In this document: positions 42,631 through 49,607 of the stretch, piece by piece
Layout: each line of letters opens with the position of its first letter
Position numbering within the stretch: position 1 is the stretch's first letter
NCBI RefSeq assembly: GCF_030269605.1
Contig: NZ_BSTQ01000004.1
Location: 248,001 to 312,000 of the forward strand
From: Lentzea sp. NBRC 105346
Lineage (GTDB): Bacteria; Actinomycetota; Actinomycetes; Mycobacteriales; Pseudonocardiaceae
Direction: 5' to 3'
Length of the DNA: 64,000 bases
The notes under the pieces: generated by a model
Seen by the model: only the letters and a program-made list of their open reading frames with translations
Told to the model about the DNA's origin: nothing
Databases searched by the model: none
Made by a program: the position numbers and the translations under genes

Positions 42631-42826
42631 GACTCAGATCCTCCTGCGGAGATGGACAACGTCGTTGGTAGAGACCGCGGGCGGACCCGCATTACGCGCG
42701 GATGCCGAGGTTCGCTCGCTCCGGTGAAATCGCGATCTCGCGCGTAAGCGGTTCGGCGGCTGAGGTCATCCATCGTGATGCGTTCGAACGATCAACGCAC
42801 GGGGCAACGATGGTGAGGAGTGGGGC

Positions 42827-43294
42827 ATGTCGCGCCGCAGGGCAGCGGGCAAACACCGATTGGTACCGCCGGGAAAGAAGCGGTCCAAGTGCACCGACTG
42901 CACGAGGAGGACACTCTTGGCCGCGCTTCTCGTGCCGCTCGCGGCCCTCATCGGCGGGGTGTTCGACTCCGTGTCCAGGGGACCGGACGCCGTCGCGAAC
43001 GTCATCGAGCCCGCGCGGGTGCAGGTGCCCGAACACGTGGTCACCGTGACCGTGCCACCGGCGCCGCCGGTGACCGTGACAGCACACCCGTCCGCGGCCG
43101 CCGCGCCCGCCGCGGCTGCCGCACCCGCCGCGCCGGTCGTCTCCACCAACTCCCCGGTGGAGCGCCACCAGCACAGCACGGCACCGGTTCCCGCGCGCTG
43201 CACGACGCACGTGCGTCCCACGGTGCCACCCGCGGCCGCCATGTCGGTCGGCGTGCTGCCCGGCCGCGGGCACCAGCCGGTGAAGTGCGAGTGA
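42827..43294 (+). CDS. Pro/Ala-rich membrane-anchored protein
   Basis: 155 residues from an ATG after GAGGAGTGGGG. It has a basic cytoplasmic N-terminus with CTDC, one transmembrane helix (about 29-46, LLAALLVPLAALIGGVF), and an extracellular Pro/Ala/Val-rich tail with a final Cys pair region (ARCTTHVRP, VKCE). It looks like a bitopic stalk or sensor; the membrane-proximal CxxC could bind metal or redox partners. No family recognised. Its stop overlaps the LuxR start (GTGA), so the two are co-translated and may cooperate in signalling. Confidence 0.65.
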   Translation: MSRRRAAGKHRLVPPGKKRSKCTDCTRRTLLAALLVPLAALIGGVFDSVSRGPDAVANVIEPARVQVPEHVVTVTVPPAPPVTVTAHPSAAAAPAAAAAPAAPVVSTNSPVERHQHSTAPVPARCTTHVRPTVPPAAAMSVGVLPGRGHQPVKCE

Positions 43295-43962
43295 GCACGG
43301 TAGCGGCCACCGCGGAGACGTTCGCCCATCGGCGGCTCAAGGTCGCGCTGATCGACTCGGTGCCGTTGCTGCGCCGGGGTGTGCAGACCGTGGTCGGCGC
43401 CGATCCCGCGCTGGTGTGGGTCGACGCCGTGAGCGGTGCGCGGGCGGCCATCGAGCTCTGCGAGCGCCAGGAGCCGGACGTCGTGCTGATCAGCTCGCGC
43501 AGCGATCCCGGCTGGAAGCTGTGCGAGCTGCTCACCCGTCTGTTCCGGGACCTCACCGTGGTGGCGTTGCTCGGTGACGGCGCGCGAAACGCGGAGGCGA
43601 TGGCGCGGGCACGGTGTCACGGCGCCCGCTCGCTGGTGCCGATCGAGGCGGACGCCGACCGGCTCGTCGCGGCGATCCGGCTGGGCGTCGACCTCGGCGA
43701 CTTCCTGGACCCGCAGCTGCACGCGCGCTTCGGGCCCGTGTCGTCCGTCTCGGCCACCAGGAGCAAACCGTTGTCCCGCCGCGAACTCGAGGTGCTGCAC
43801 CTCGTCGCGGAAGGACGTACCGCCGTGAACATCGCCGGCCGGCTCGGCATCACGCCCGAGACCGTGCGCACGCACGTGAACCACCTGCTGCGCAAGCTGG
43901 AGGCGAGGGACCGTGCGCACGCCGTGGCCAAGGCGTTTCAGATGTCGCTCCTGTCTGGATAA
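43291..43962 (+). CDS. LuxR-family regulator with non-phosphorylatable receiver domain (copy 2)
   Basis: 223 residues, starting at a GTG that overlaps the preceding stop. It is clearly paralogous to 27386-28012: VALIDSVPLLRRGVQTVVG, PDVVLISSRSDPGWKLCELL, and an HTH with LSRRELEVLHLVAEGRTAVNIA and TVRTHVNHLLRKLEARDRA. The receiver lacks the phospho-Asp (LLISS pattern), the acidic pair and the lysine. The HTH is intact. It heads the second regulatory cassette. A signal could reach it through the membrane protein it is coupled to (inference). Confidence 0.88.
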   Translation: MSTVAATAETFAHRRLKVALIDSVPLLRRGVQTVVGADPALVWVDAVSGARAAIELCERQEPDVVLISSRSDPGWKLCELLTRLFRDLTVVALLGDGARNAEAMARARCHGARSLVPIEADADRLVAAIRLGVDLGDFLDPQLHARFGPVSSVSATRSKPLSRRELEVLHLVAEGRTAVNIAGRLGITPETVRTHVNHLLRKLEARDRAHAVAKAFQMSLLSG

Positions 43963-44178
43963 CGCACCTCCGGGTGACGCCGCGACGTGACTCGTAATGC
44001 GTGCGACACCGTGGGGTCCATATTCAGGGCAACGGACATGCCCCGCCACGGCTGGTGAATCTTCGGGCAGCCGACCGTGGCTTCCGTTGCCGCGAGGGGC
44101 CGTGGCGGTGGGTCATTCTCCTTCCCCGCCGCCGCGGTCCTGTCGTCCGTCGTCCGACCGACGAGGAGCTGGTTGTTC

Positions 44179-44463
44179 GTGAGTCATCGCTGCCGGAAAG
44201 TGTCCCTCTCGTCGATTCTGGCGCGGTGGAGGTCGCGCTGGGAATCCGCCTCCCCGCCCGAGGGCGACGGGTCGGACCGGCGGTGTGATCCCGCGATGGT
44301 TGTTCGTGTCGGTCCGGGATGCGTTGCGCTGGAAGGAACTTCCTTCGGGCCCGTGTACCTGTCGCCGCTGCAGGTCGGCCGCCTGCGCGCGGCGTTGAAG
44401 ACCGCCGCGGCACAGCTCCCGCTCGACGAGCTAGCCCTCGAGCCGGTGGCGCGGTGGTCGTGA
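44179..44463 (+). CDS. Small conserved protein of the LuxR-ECF cassette (copy 2)
   Basis: 94 residues from the GTG at 44179, ten bases after GAGGAG. The frame is open to 44077, but the extra part has no counterpart in the paralogue. The core VRVGPGCVALEGTSFGPVYL and QVGRLRAALKTAAAQLPLDE matches the small protein at 28036. It is followed after 10 bp by the QueD-like gene. Function unknown; conserved placement implies a role in this regulatory unit. Confidence 0.65.
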   Translation: MSHRCRKVSLSSILARWRSRWESASPPEGDGSDRRCDPAMVVRVGPGCVALEGTSFGPVYLSPLQVGRLRAALKTAAAQLPLDELALEPVARWS

Positions 44464-44473
44464 CCTCCAGGCC

Positions 44474-44866
44474 ATGTACGAGATCGTCGAGCACTACAAC
44501 TTCGTTGCCACACACGAAATCCCGGGACTGCGTCCCACCCACCCCTGTCACGGTGTCCACATGCACCAGTGGTCGGTCGAGGTGGTGCTGCTGTCGGCCG
44601 CACTGCTGCCGACCGACGGCCCGGCCGAGACCGCGGCGCTGGAACCGTTGCGCAGATACGTGACGAGCGAACTCGAGGCACGCCACCTCAACGACGTGCT
44701 CATTGGTGATCCGACGCCCGTACGGCTCGCGGGCCATCTCGTCAGTTGGTGCCGATGCCACCTGCCCGGCTTCGTGGCCGAGACGCTGCACAGCGTCTCG
44801 GTCTCGGCGGGGCGCGCGACGCGCGGACGCTGCATCGTCTCGCGCGGTCAGGGTGGTCTTCGTTGA
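44474..44866 (+). CDS. QueD/6-pyruvoyl-tetrahydropterin synthase-like protein
   Basis: 130 residues, the family's usual size. Zinc ligands are H14 (FVATHEIP), H29 and H31 (GVHMHQW). The catalytic cysteine matches C25 (HPCHG). The later LDHHxLND region reads LEARHLNDVL, so the Asp/His proton relay is changed to Glu/Ala, and the glutamate that binds the pterin near the C-terminus is not obvious. It may bind a pterin-like ligand or do a different reaction. No other queuosine/deazapurine genes are nearby. It sits in the second LuxR-ECF cassette, 10 bp after the small protein. Confidence 0.75.
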   Translation: MYEIVEHYNFVATHEIPGLRPTHPCHGVHMHQWSVEVVLLSAALLPTDGPAETAALEPLRRYVTSELEARHLNDVLIGDPTPVRLAGHLVSWCRCHLPGFVAETLHSVSVSAGRATRGRCIVSRGQGGLR

Positions 44867-44878
44867 TCGGAGGCGAAG

Positions 44879-45262
44879 TTGGGTGGTCCGCAGTTCTGGG
44901 AAGCACTCCGTCAGCACCCGTGTCTGGCGGAACTGGCCGAGCTGGCGCGGCCGGGACGTGGCTGGGTGTTCCTGCCCGCGTTCTGCAACGGCGTCGAGTG
45001 CCTCTTCGGCGTGCACGTGGGCGAGTTCGTCAGCGAGACGATCATCGTGCGGTCGGAGGAGGACGTGACCGTCGCGCGGCTGCGCAACGACGACTTCCTC
45101 GAGCCCCGGCGTTCGGGCATGCCGCAGGTGGTGCTGTGGGAGTACACGGGAACGCTCGTCGACGCGCTCCAGGAGCTGCGCGAGCTGCCCGGCCACGACC
45201 ACCCGGCGGCGCCCAAGCTGCTCCGGCCCGCTTCCTCGATGTTCGTCATCGCGGACAAGTGA
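44879..45262 (+). CDS. Hypothetical protein, 127 residues
   Basis: It begins at a TTG with GGAGG five bases upstream, 12 bp after the QueD-like stop. It reads MGGPQFWEALRQHPCLAELA. An alpha/beta pattern with RGWVFLPAFCNGVECLFGVHV and VTVARLRNDDFLEPRRSG is visible. Two Cys in FCNGVEC could form a metal or redox site. No family recognised. By position it belongs to the same operon as the QueD-like gene. Confidence 0.6.
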   Translation: MGGPQFWEALRQHPCLAELAELARPGRGWVFLPAFCNGVECLFGVHVGEFVSETIIVRSEEDVTVARLRNDDFLEPRRSGMPQVVLWEYTGTLVDALQELRELPGHDHPAAPKLLRPASSMFVIADK

Positions 45263-45487
45263 ATTCGATTGTGTCGCGGAGCGAACGAATTGCACTACAC
45301 CGGGCTCCCTTCATCACCGCATCGGGGTACGCCTCCACAATTTTCGGGATGCGACGTCGTGGCCGTGTAACCACCCTGGTGCCGGTTAGGTGGAAAAGCC
45401 ATCGGAATGGAGACTCGTGCACTGCGTTTCACCTCGGCTCGTTGTAGCTTTATCACGCGTGGAGTACCGGACGAAGGGGCAGGTGAG

Positions 45488-46306
45488 ATGAGCGACGATC
45501 GTGACGCCGACGAACGGGGTGATATCGACACCTATCTCCTGAATGCCGTGCGACGTGGCGATCGGGAGGCTTTCGGCATCCTGTATCGCAAATACCACTC
45601 GTGTGCGCACAGCTTCGCCTGCCGCCTGCTGGGCGGCTCCCAGGGTGCGGACGACCTCGTCGCCGAGGCCTTCACCAAGGTGCTCAGGAGGATCACCTCC
45701 GGCGGAGGTCCCGCGGTCCTGTTCCGGGCCTACCTGCTCACGACGGTGCGCACCACGTTCTACAAGCAGCTGGCGGGGGAACGCCTGGTCGACCGGCAGG
45801 TCGAGCTGTCCGACCTGGTCGAGCCGACCCTCGAGCGCGACCCGCTGATCGAGAAGTTCGACGCGGACCTCGCGGTGCGGGCACTGGAGAGCCTGCCGGA
45901 GCGGTGGCGGAACGTGCTGGTCCTGCTGGAGATCGAGAAACGACCGACGAGCGTGGCGGCCGCCATGCTCGGCCTGCAGCCCAACGCACTCGCCGCGCTC
46001 GCGTTCCGGGCGCGCGAGGGACTTCGCGTCGCGTATGCGCAGATGCACGTCAAGGCGGCGGCGAACGAGGAGTGCGCGTTGCCCGCGCGGAACCTCGCCG
46101 CGTGGTTGTGCGGCCGGCTGGGCCGCGGCCTGCGCGTCCGCGTCCAGCAGCACATCGACTCCTGCGACCTGTGCTCCGGCGCCGCGATCGAGCTGTCGGA
46201 CCTCCTCGCGCAGCTGCGCCGGTCCGCGCCGTTGTCGATCTCGCTGCCCTCGCCCGCCGACCGGCGCGCCGCACACCATTCGCTCACGCTCGCATCGGCG
46301 TTCTGA
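45488..46306 (+). CDS. ECF sigma factor with fused C-terminal zinc-finger (ZAS-like) domain (copy 2)
   Basis: 272 residues from the ATG at 45488 (GGGGCAGGTGAG upstream). It is a close paralogue of 28486-29274 throughout: region 2 AFGILYRKYHSCAHSFACRL...GADDLVAEAFTKVL, region 4 SLPERWRNVLVLLEIEKR...ALAFRAREGLRVAY, and the C-terminal NLAAWLCGRLGRGLRVRV with HIDSCDLC. The Cys/His cluster suggests a redox- or zinc-responsive built-in anti-sigma domain. The next gene downstream, the acidic secreted protein, is a candidate target. Confidence 0.88.
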   Translation: MSDDRDADERGDIDTYLLNAVRRGDREAFGILYRKYHSCAHSFACRLLGGSQGADDLVAEAFTKVLRRITSGGGPAVLFRAYLLTTVRTTFYKQLAGERLVDRQVELSDLVEPTLERDPLIEKFDADLAVRALESLPERWRNVLVLLEIEKRPTSVAAAMLGLQPNALAALAFRAREGLRVAYAQMHVKAAANEECALPARNLAAWLCGRLGRGLRVRVQQHIDSCDLCSGAAIELSDLLAQLRRSAPLSISLPSPADRRAAHHSLTLASAF

Positions 46307-46515
46307 GTAGCGGTATCCCCAAAAGCCGGTTCGGTCATCCCCACAATTGATGACTCGCCTTGTTTCTCGCTTTCTTTTGTCGCTAGCGTTCGCTCGGCGC
46401 CTGGCCTGAGTTCCGGCGCCGTCCTGAGTCAACGAATTGGCTGCGGTGATCCAGGTACATCTCTCGTCGAGCGACGAGTCACTCGCTCTTGTCAAAGTCT
46501 GAAAAAGGAAACGGA

Positions 46516-47739
46516 ATGCAGAAGAAGTTGTACAGGGGACTTCTCACGGCAGCTGCGGCTAGCGCCGCGGTGCTGGCGAACGGGTTCTCGACCGCGAACG
46601 CCCAGGTGCAGGCGGAGAACCCCGCGCCGGCCACCCAGGAGGCTCCGGCCGCCGCGCAGAGCCAGCCCGCGTCCGGTGCGTCGGCCATGGGGCTCCCCGA
46701 GGAGGTGACCGGCCCCGTGGGCGGCGCCCCCACGGTGTTCAACGCGGCGAGCTCGCACGACGAGCCGATGGTGTCGATGGCTTCGGGACAGGGCATTCCG
46801 GAGGACGAGATCCCGGTCGTCGACGCCACGAACGTCGAAGAGTCGAACGCCACCGGGAGCGTGCAGACCTCCGCGAACGCGACCGGGACCGGGACCGCGA
46901 CCGCGACTGGGACCGCGACCGCCACGGCGAACGGGGGTGTGGCGGCGGCCGCGGCCGCCGGGCTCGACGCGCAGGCCGCCCTCGGCCTGGCCCTCGCCGC
47001 CGACCTGGACCTCGACATCGACGCCTCGCTGGCGGCCGCGCTGGGTCTGGCCCTGGGCCTCGACGCCGACGCGGATGCCGACGCCGGCGCTGAAGCAGGC
47101 GCTGAGGCGGGCACCGAGACGGGTGCCGAAGCCGGCGCTGAAGCGGGCACCGAAGCGGGCGCCGAGGCCGGTGTCGACGTGAACGGCGCACACGTGATCT
47201 CCGGCGTGGTGCTCGACGTCGCCGCCGGCACGGGCGTGCACGTGGTGGTGAACGGTGGCGCCGGTGCGGTGGCCGGTGTCGACGTGAACGCTGACGCGGA
47301 CGCCGGCATGGAGACCGGCGCCGAAGCCGGCGCTGAAGCGGGCACCGAAGCCGGTGCCGAAGCTGGTGTCGAAGCCGGTGCCGGCGCGGTGGCCGATGTG
47401 GACGCGGGCGCCGGTCTCGGTCTCGCGCTCGCCCTGGCCGCCGACGTGGACGCCGCGCTCGCGGTCGCCGCGGACGTGGATGCGGCAGTGGCCGCGGACG
47501 TGGACGCCGCGCTCGCCCTGGCCGCCGACGTGGAGGCCGCACTGGCCGCGGACGTCGACGCCGCGCTGGGCCTGGCCGCAGCTGCAGCCGCCGGTGTCGC
47601 AGCGGATGTCGACGCCGCGCTGGGTCTGGCCGCTGCTGCAGCCGCAGATGTCGACGCGGGCGCCGGTGTTGGCGGGACCGCCGGTGTTGGTGCGAACGCC
47701 GGTGTCGGCGGGACCGCCGGGGTGGGCACCGGATCCTGA
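46516..47739 (+). CDS. Secreted acidic low-complexity Ala/Gly/Asp/Glu-rich protein
   Basis: 407 residues from the ATG at 46516 (AAGGAAAC upstream); a GTG-type start 9 codons earlier is less likely. The signal peptide (QKKLYRGLLTAAAASAAVLANG) probably cleaves after TANA. The mature part has no Cys and almost no Lys/Arg. Two blocks of [AT]EAG tetrapeptides (about residues 193-223 and 258-284) alternate with repeats of the type AADVDAALALAADVEAAL and short Thr/Ala stretches. The net charge is strongly negative. It may be a cell-surface polyelectrolyte, spacer or matrix protein. No homologous family is recognised. A palindrome (CTCGTCG/CGACGAG, 46463-46478) lies upstream. Confidence 0.75.
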   Translation: MQKKLYRGLLTAAAASAAVLANGFSTANAQVQAENPAPATQEAPAAAQSQPASGASAMGLPEEVTGPVGGAPTVFNAASSHDEPMVSMASGQGIPEDEIPVVDATNVEESNATGSVQTSANATGTGTATATGTATATANGGVAAAAAAGLDAQAALGLALAADLDLDIDASLAAALGLALGLDADADADAGAEAGAEAGTETGAEAGAEAGTEAGAEAGVDVNGAHVISGVVLDVAAGTGVHVVVNGGAGAVAGVDVNADADAGMETGAEAGAEAGTEAGAEAGVEAGAGAVADVDAGAGLGLALALAADVDAALAVAADVDAAVAADVDAALALAADVEAALAADVDAALGLAAAAAAGVAADVDAALGLAAAAAADVDAGAGVGGTAGVGANAGVGGTAGVGTGS

Positions 47740-47802
47740 CCGGAGTCCCCGGTCCGGCCAGCAGGTTTTCCTCAGACCGGCCGGCGGTCGGCCGGTACAG
47801 CG

Positions 47803-47834
47803 GGTGCGGCGAGCTCAGGTGCTCGCCGCACCCG
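47803..47834 (+). terminator. Hairpin terminator
   Basis: A perfect 13-bp stem (47803-47815 with 47822-47834) and a 6-base loop separate the acidic protein gene from lsr2. Confidence 0.75.
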
Positions 47835-47867
47835 TGTCAGATTCCGCTCGTCCAGAGGTGAAACGCA

Positions 47868-48254
47868 ATGGCTGTACAGATCATCGTCCGCAAGATCGAC
47901 GACCTGGACGGAACCTCCGGCGAGGACGTCTCAACCGTCCACTTCGGACTAGACGGGATCCGTTACGAGATCGACCTCACCCCGGCGCACGCGGAGGAAC
48001 TGCGCGCCATCCTGGCGGAGTTCATCGAGGCGGCCCACCAGGGACAGGCGGTCGCGGGTGAGCTGGCGTACGTCGACCGCAGAGAACTGCCCGGCATCAT
48101 CAGGAACTGGGCGGTACAGAACGGCTTCAACCTCTGCGGCCGCGGCCGGATCCCGAACGCCGCGATCGTGGCGTTCAAGTACGCGCACGACGACGGTCCC
48201 GACTCTCTCAAGCTGATGTGCGACGACCTGCTGGACGAGCGGCATCTGCCCTGA
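47868..48254 (+). CDS. lsr2: Lsr2 family nucleoid-associated protein
   Basis: 128 residues. The N-terminal dimerisation domain is clear (VRKIDDLDGTSGEDVSTVHF, then GLDGIRYEIDL). The C-terminal DNA-binding part has IRNWAVQNGF and the RGR minor-groove motif in CGRGRIPNAAIVAF. Lsr2 is an H-NS-like silencer of AT-rich DNA. The C-terminus runs about 20 residues past the usual end (DDLLDERHLP), so it may be a secondary paralogue rather than the core copy. Its placement within a surface/regulatory island suggests local silencing. ATG start; RBS AGAGGTG upstream. Confidence 0.88.
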   Translation: MAVQIIVRKIDDLDGTSGEDVSTVHFGLDGIRYEIDLTPAHAEELRAILAEFIEAAHQGQAVAGELAYVDRRELPGIIRNWAVQNGFNLCGRGRIPNAAIVAFKYAHDDGPDSLKLMCDDLLDERHLP

Positions 48255-48429
48255 CCGCGGGTCCACGCCCGCGCTGACGCGGCACCCTGACCCGAGTTCG
48301 CTGCCGGGCCGGCCTGCGGCGGGTGGCGATCAGCAACGCCGTTCCGCACGCCGTCAGCACCAGTCCCGCGATCACCAGGTGGTCGAGGGGCATGCTCAAC
48401 GGCGACAGCAATCCCAGCGCACTACTCAA
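48208..48429 (-). CDS. Possible small membrane protein, overlapping lsr2 end
   Basis: A 73-residue frame from a TTG, reading MSSALGLLSPLSMPLDHLVI, with one helix (HLVIAGLVLTACGTALLIA) and an Arg-rich tail. It overlaps the lsr2 3' end by 47 bp on the opposite strand, and its Arg-rich part could be an artefact of GC bias. An ATG 12 codons in is another start. Weakly supported. Confidence 0.3.
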   Translation of the reverse strand: MSSALGLLSPLSMPLDHLVIAGLVLTACGTALLIATRRRPARQRTRVRVPRQRGRGPAVRADAARPAGRRTSA

Positions 48430-48573
48430 CGAAACTCCGTGGTCACATTTTTCCGGTCGTAAAAATGCTAGCTCGCGCGGCGGGTGACGCGCCTTCGCGA
48501 AATGGTGTGACCGAGTGGTTCGCAGCGTGGCTGTCGCCGGGCCGGCGGCAGTCCGGTGTGACCCGTGCGGGTG

Positions 48574-48596
48574 GTGAACTCACATATTCAGTTCAC
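48574..48596 (-). terminator. Possible terminator after methyltransferase gene
   Basis: GTGAACT and AGTTCAC with a 9-base AT-rich loop lie 14 bp past the methyltransferase stop. The rest of 48430-48609 shows no gene. Confidence 0.4.
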
Positions 48597-48609
48597 ACTT
48601 CGTCGTAAA

Positions 48610-49455
48610 TCATTTGTGGCGGGAGAGAACCGCCCATCCGTGAAAGTGTTCGGGATTGCGGTCGGGCACGTCGACCTGGTCGGGCCGCCACAGCGGCGTT
48701 GGCACGACCCCAGGTTCGAGAATCTCGAAGCCGTCGAGCAGCCGGGCGGCGTCGCCGACCGGCCGGAAGTGGAACGACGGGAGCGGTTGCGCGTAGATGT
48801 CGGAGAAGAGCCGGAGGGCGTCGTCCATCCGCTCGTCCGGGCACGTGTGTGACACGGCGATGTGGGTCCGCGGGCCGAGCCCGTTCGCGTAGCCGGCCAG
48901 CAGCCGGGCCGGATCGGCCGAGTCGGAGACGAAGTGCAGCACGTCGATCGCCAGTACCGCGACGGGTTGCGTCAGGTCGAGCAGCGGCCGCGCCGCATCC
49001 AGCACCTGCTCCGGTTCACGCAGGTCAGCGCACAGATAGGCGGTGTCCTTCCAGCCGGCGAGCAGCTGGCGGGACTCGTCGGCGACGACCGGATCGAGGT
49101 CGGTGTAGACGACCCGGCAGCCGGGCTCGGCGCGGTCGGCCACCTCGTGGACCTGGCCGCAGGTCGGCATGCCCGAGCCCAGGTCGAGGAACTGCCGCAC
49201 GCCGGTGCGGACGAGGTGCGTGACCACCCGGCGCAGGAACGCGCGGTGGGTGCGCACGAGATGCGGCAGGTGCGGTGCGCAGAGCGTGAACTGGTCGGCC
49301 AGGTGCCGGTCCACGGCGGTGTGGTGCGTCCCGCCGAGCCAGTAGTCGCGGACCCTCGCGGTGTTCGGCGTGTCCGGGCCGTTGCGGCCGGGCGCCCAGA
49401 TCGGCTGTGAATTCCTCGTGTTCGGTTCGATCACGGAACGCAGTATGTTCGGCAC
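48610..49455 (-). CDS. SAM-dependent methyltransferase, DUF574 family
   Basis: 281 residues from a GTG at 49455. The family start NTARVRDYWLGG, motif I FLDLGSGMPT, a later CRVVYTDLDPVVADESRQLL, and FRPVGDAARLLDGFEILEPG are typical of the actinomycete DUF574 methyltransferases. Their substrates are unknown. It is divergent from the giant DUF2341 protein gene with 152 bp between. A role in modifying that protein or another island product is only a guess. Confidence 0.88.
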   Translation of the reverse strand: MPNILRSVIEPNTRNSQPIWAPGRNGPDTPNTARVRDYWLGGTHHTAVDRHLADQFTLCAPHLPHLVRTHRAFLRRVVTHLVRTGVRQFLDLGSGMPTCGQVHEVADRAEPGCRVVYTDLDPVVADESRQLLAGWKDTAYLCADLREPEQVLDAARPLLDLTQPVAVLAIDVLHFVSDSADPARLLAGYANGLGPRTHIAVSHTCPDERMDDALRLFSDIYAQPLPSFHFRPVGDAARLLDGFEILEPGVVPTPLWRPDQVDVPDRNPEHFHGWAVLSRHK

Positions 49456-49607
49456 ACCGTTTGCGCGAAAATGGCCAAAATGGAGGACGACCTCATTTTT
49501 CGAAGGTCATTACGTGCGTTCCTTCCAACGTGTCACGCACGCCTCGCGGTCGTGTTCCTCGCGATATCATCGGCCATTCCCACAAGTGATCACGAGACGA
49601 GTTCGAC

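Noticed and set aside
42162-46462. The 11-mer CAGGTACATCT found at 42162 and 46452
   Set aside because: One shared 11-mer without further matching flanks is weak evidence for a common regulatory site.
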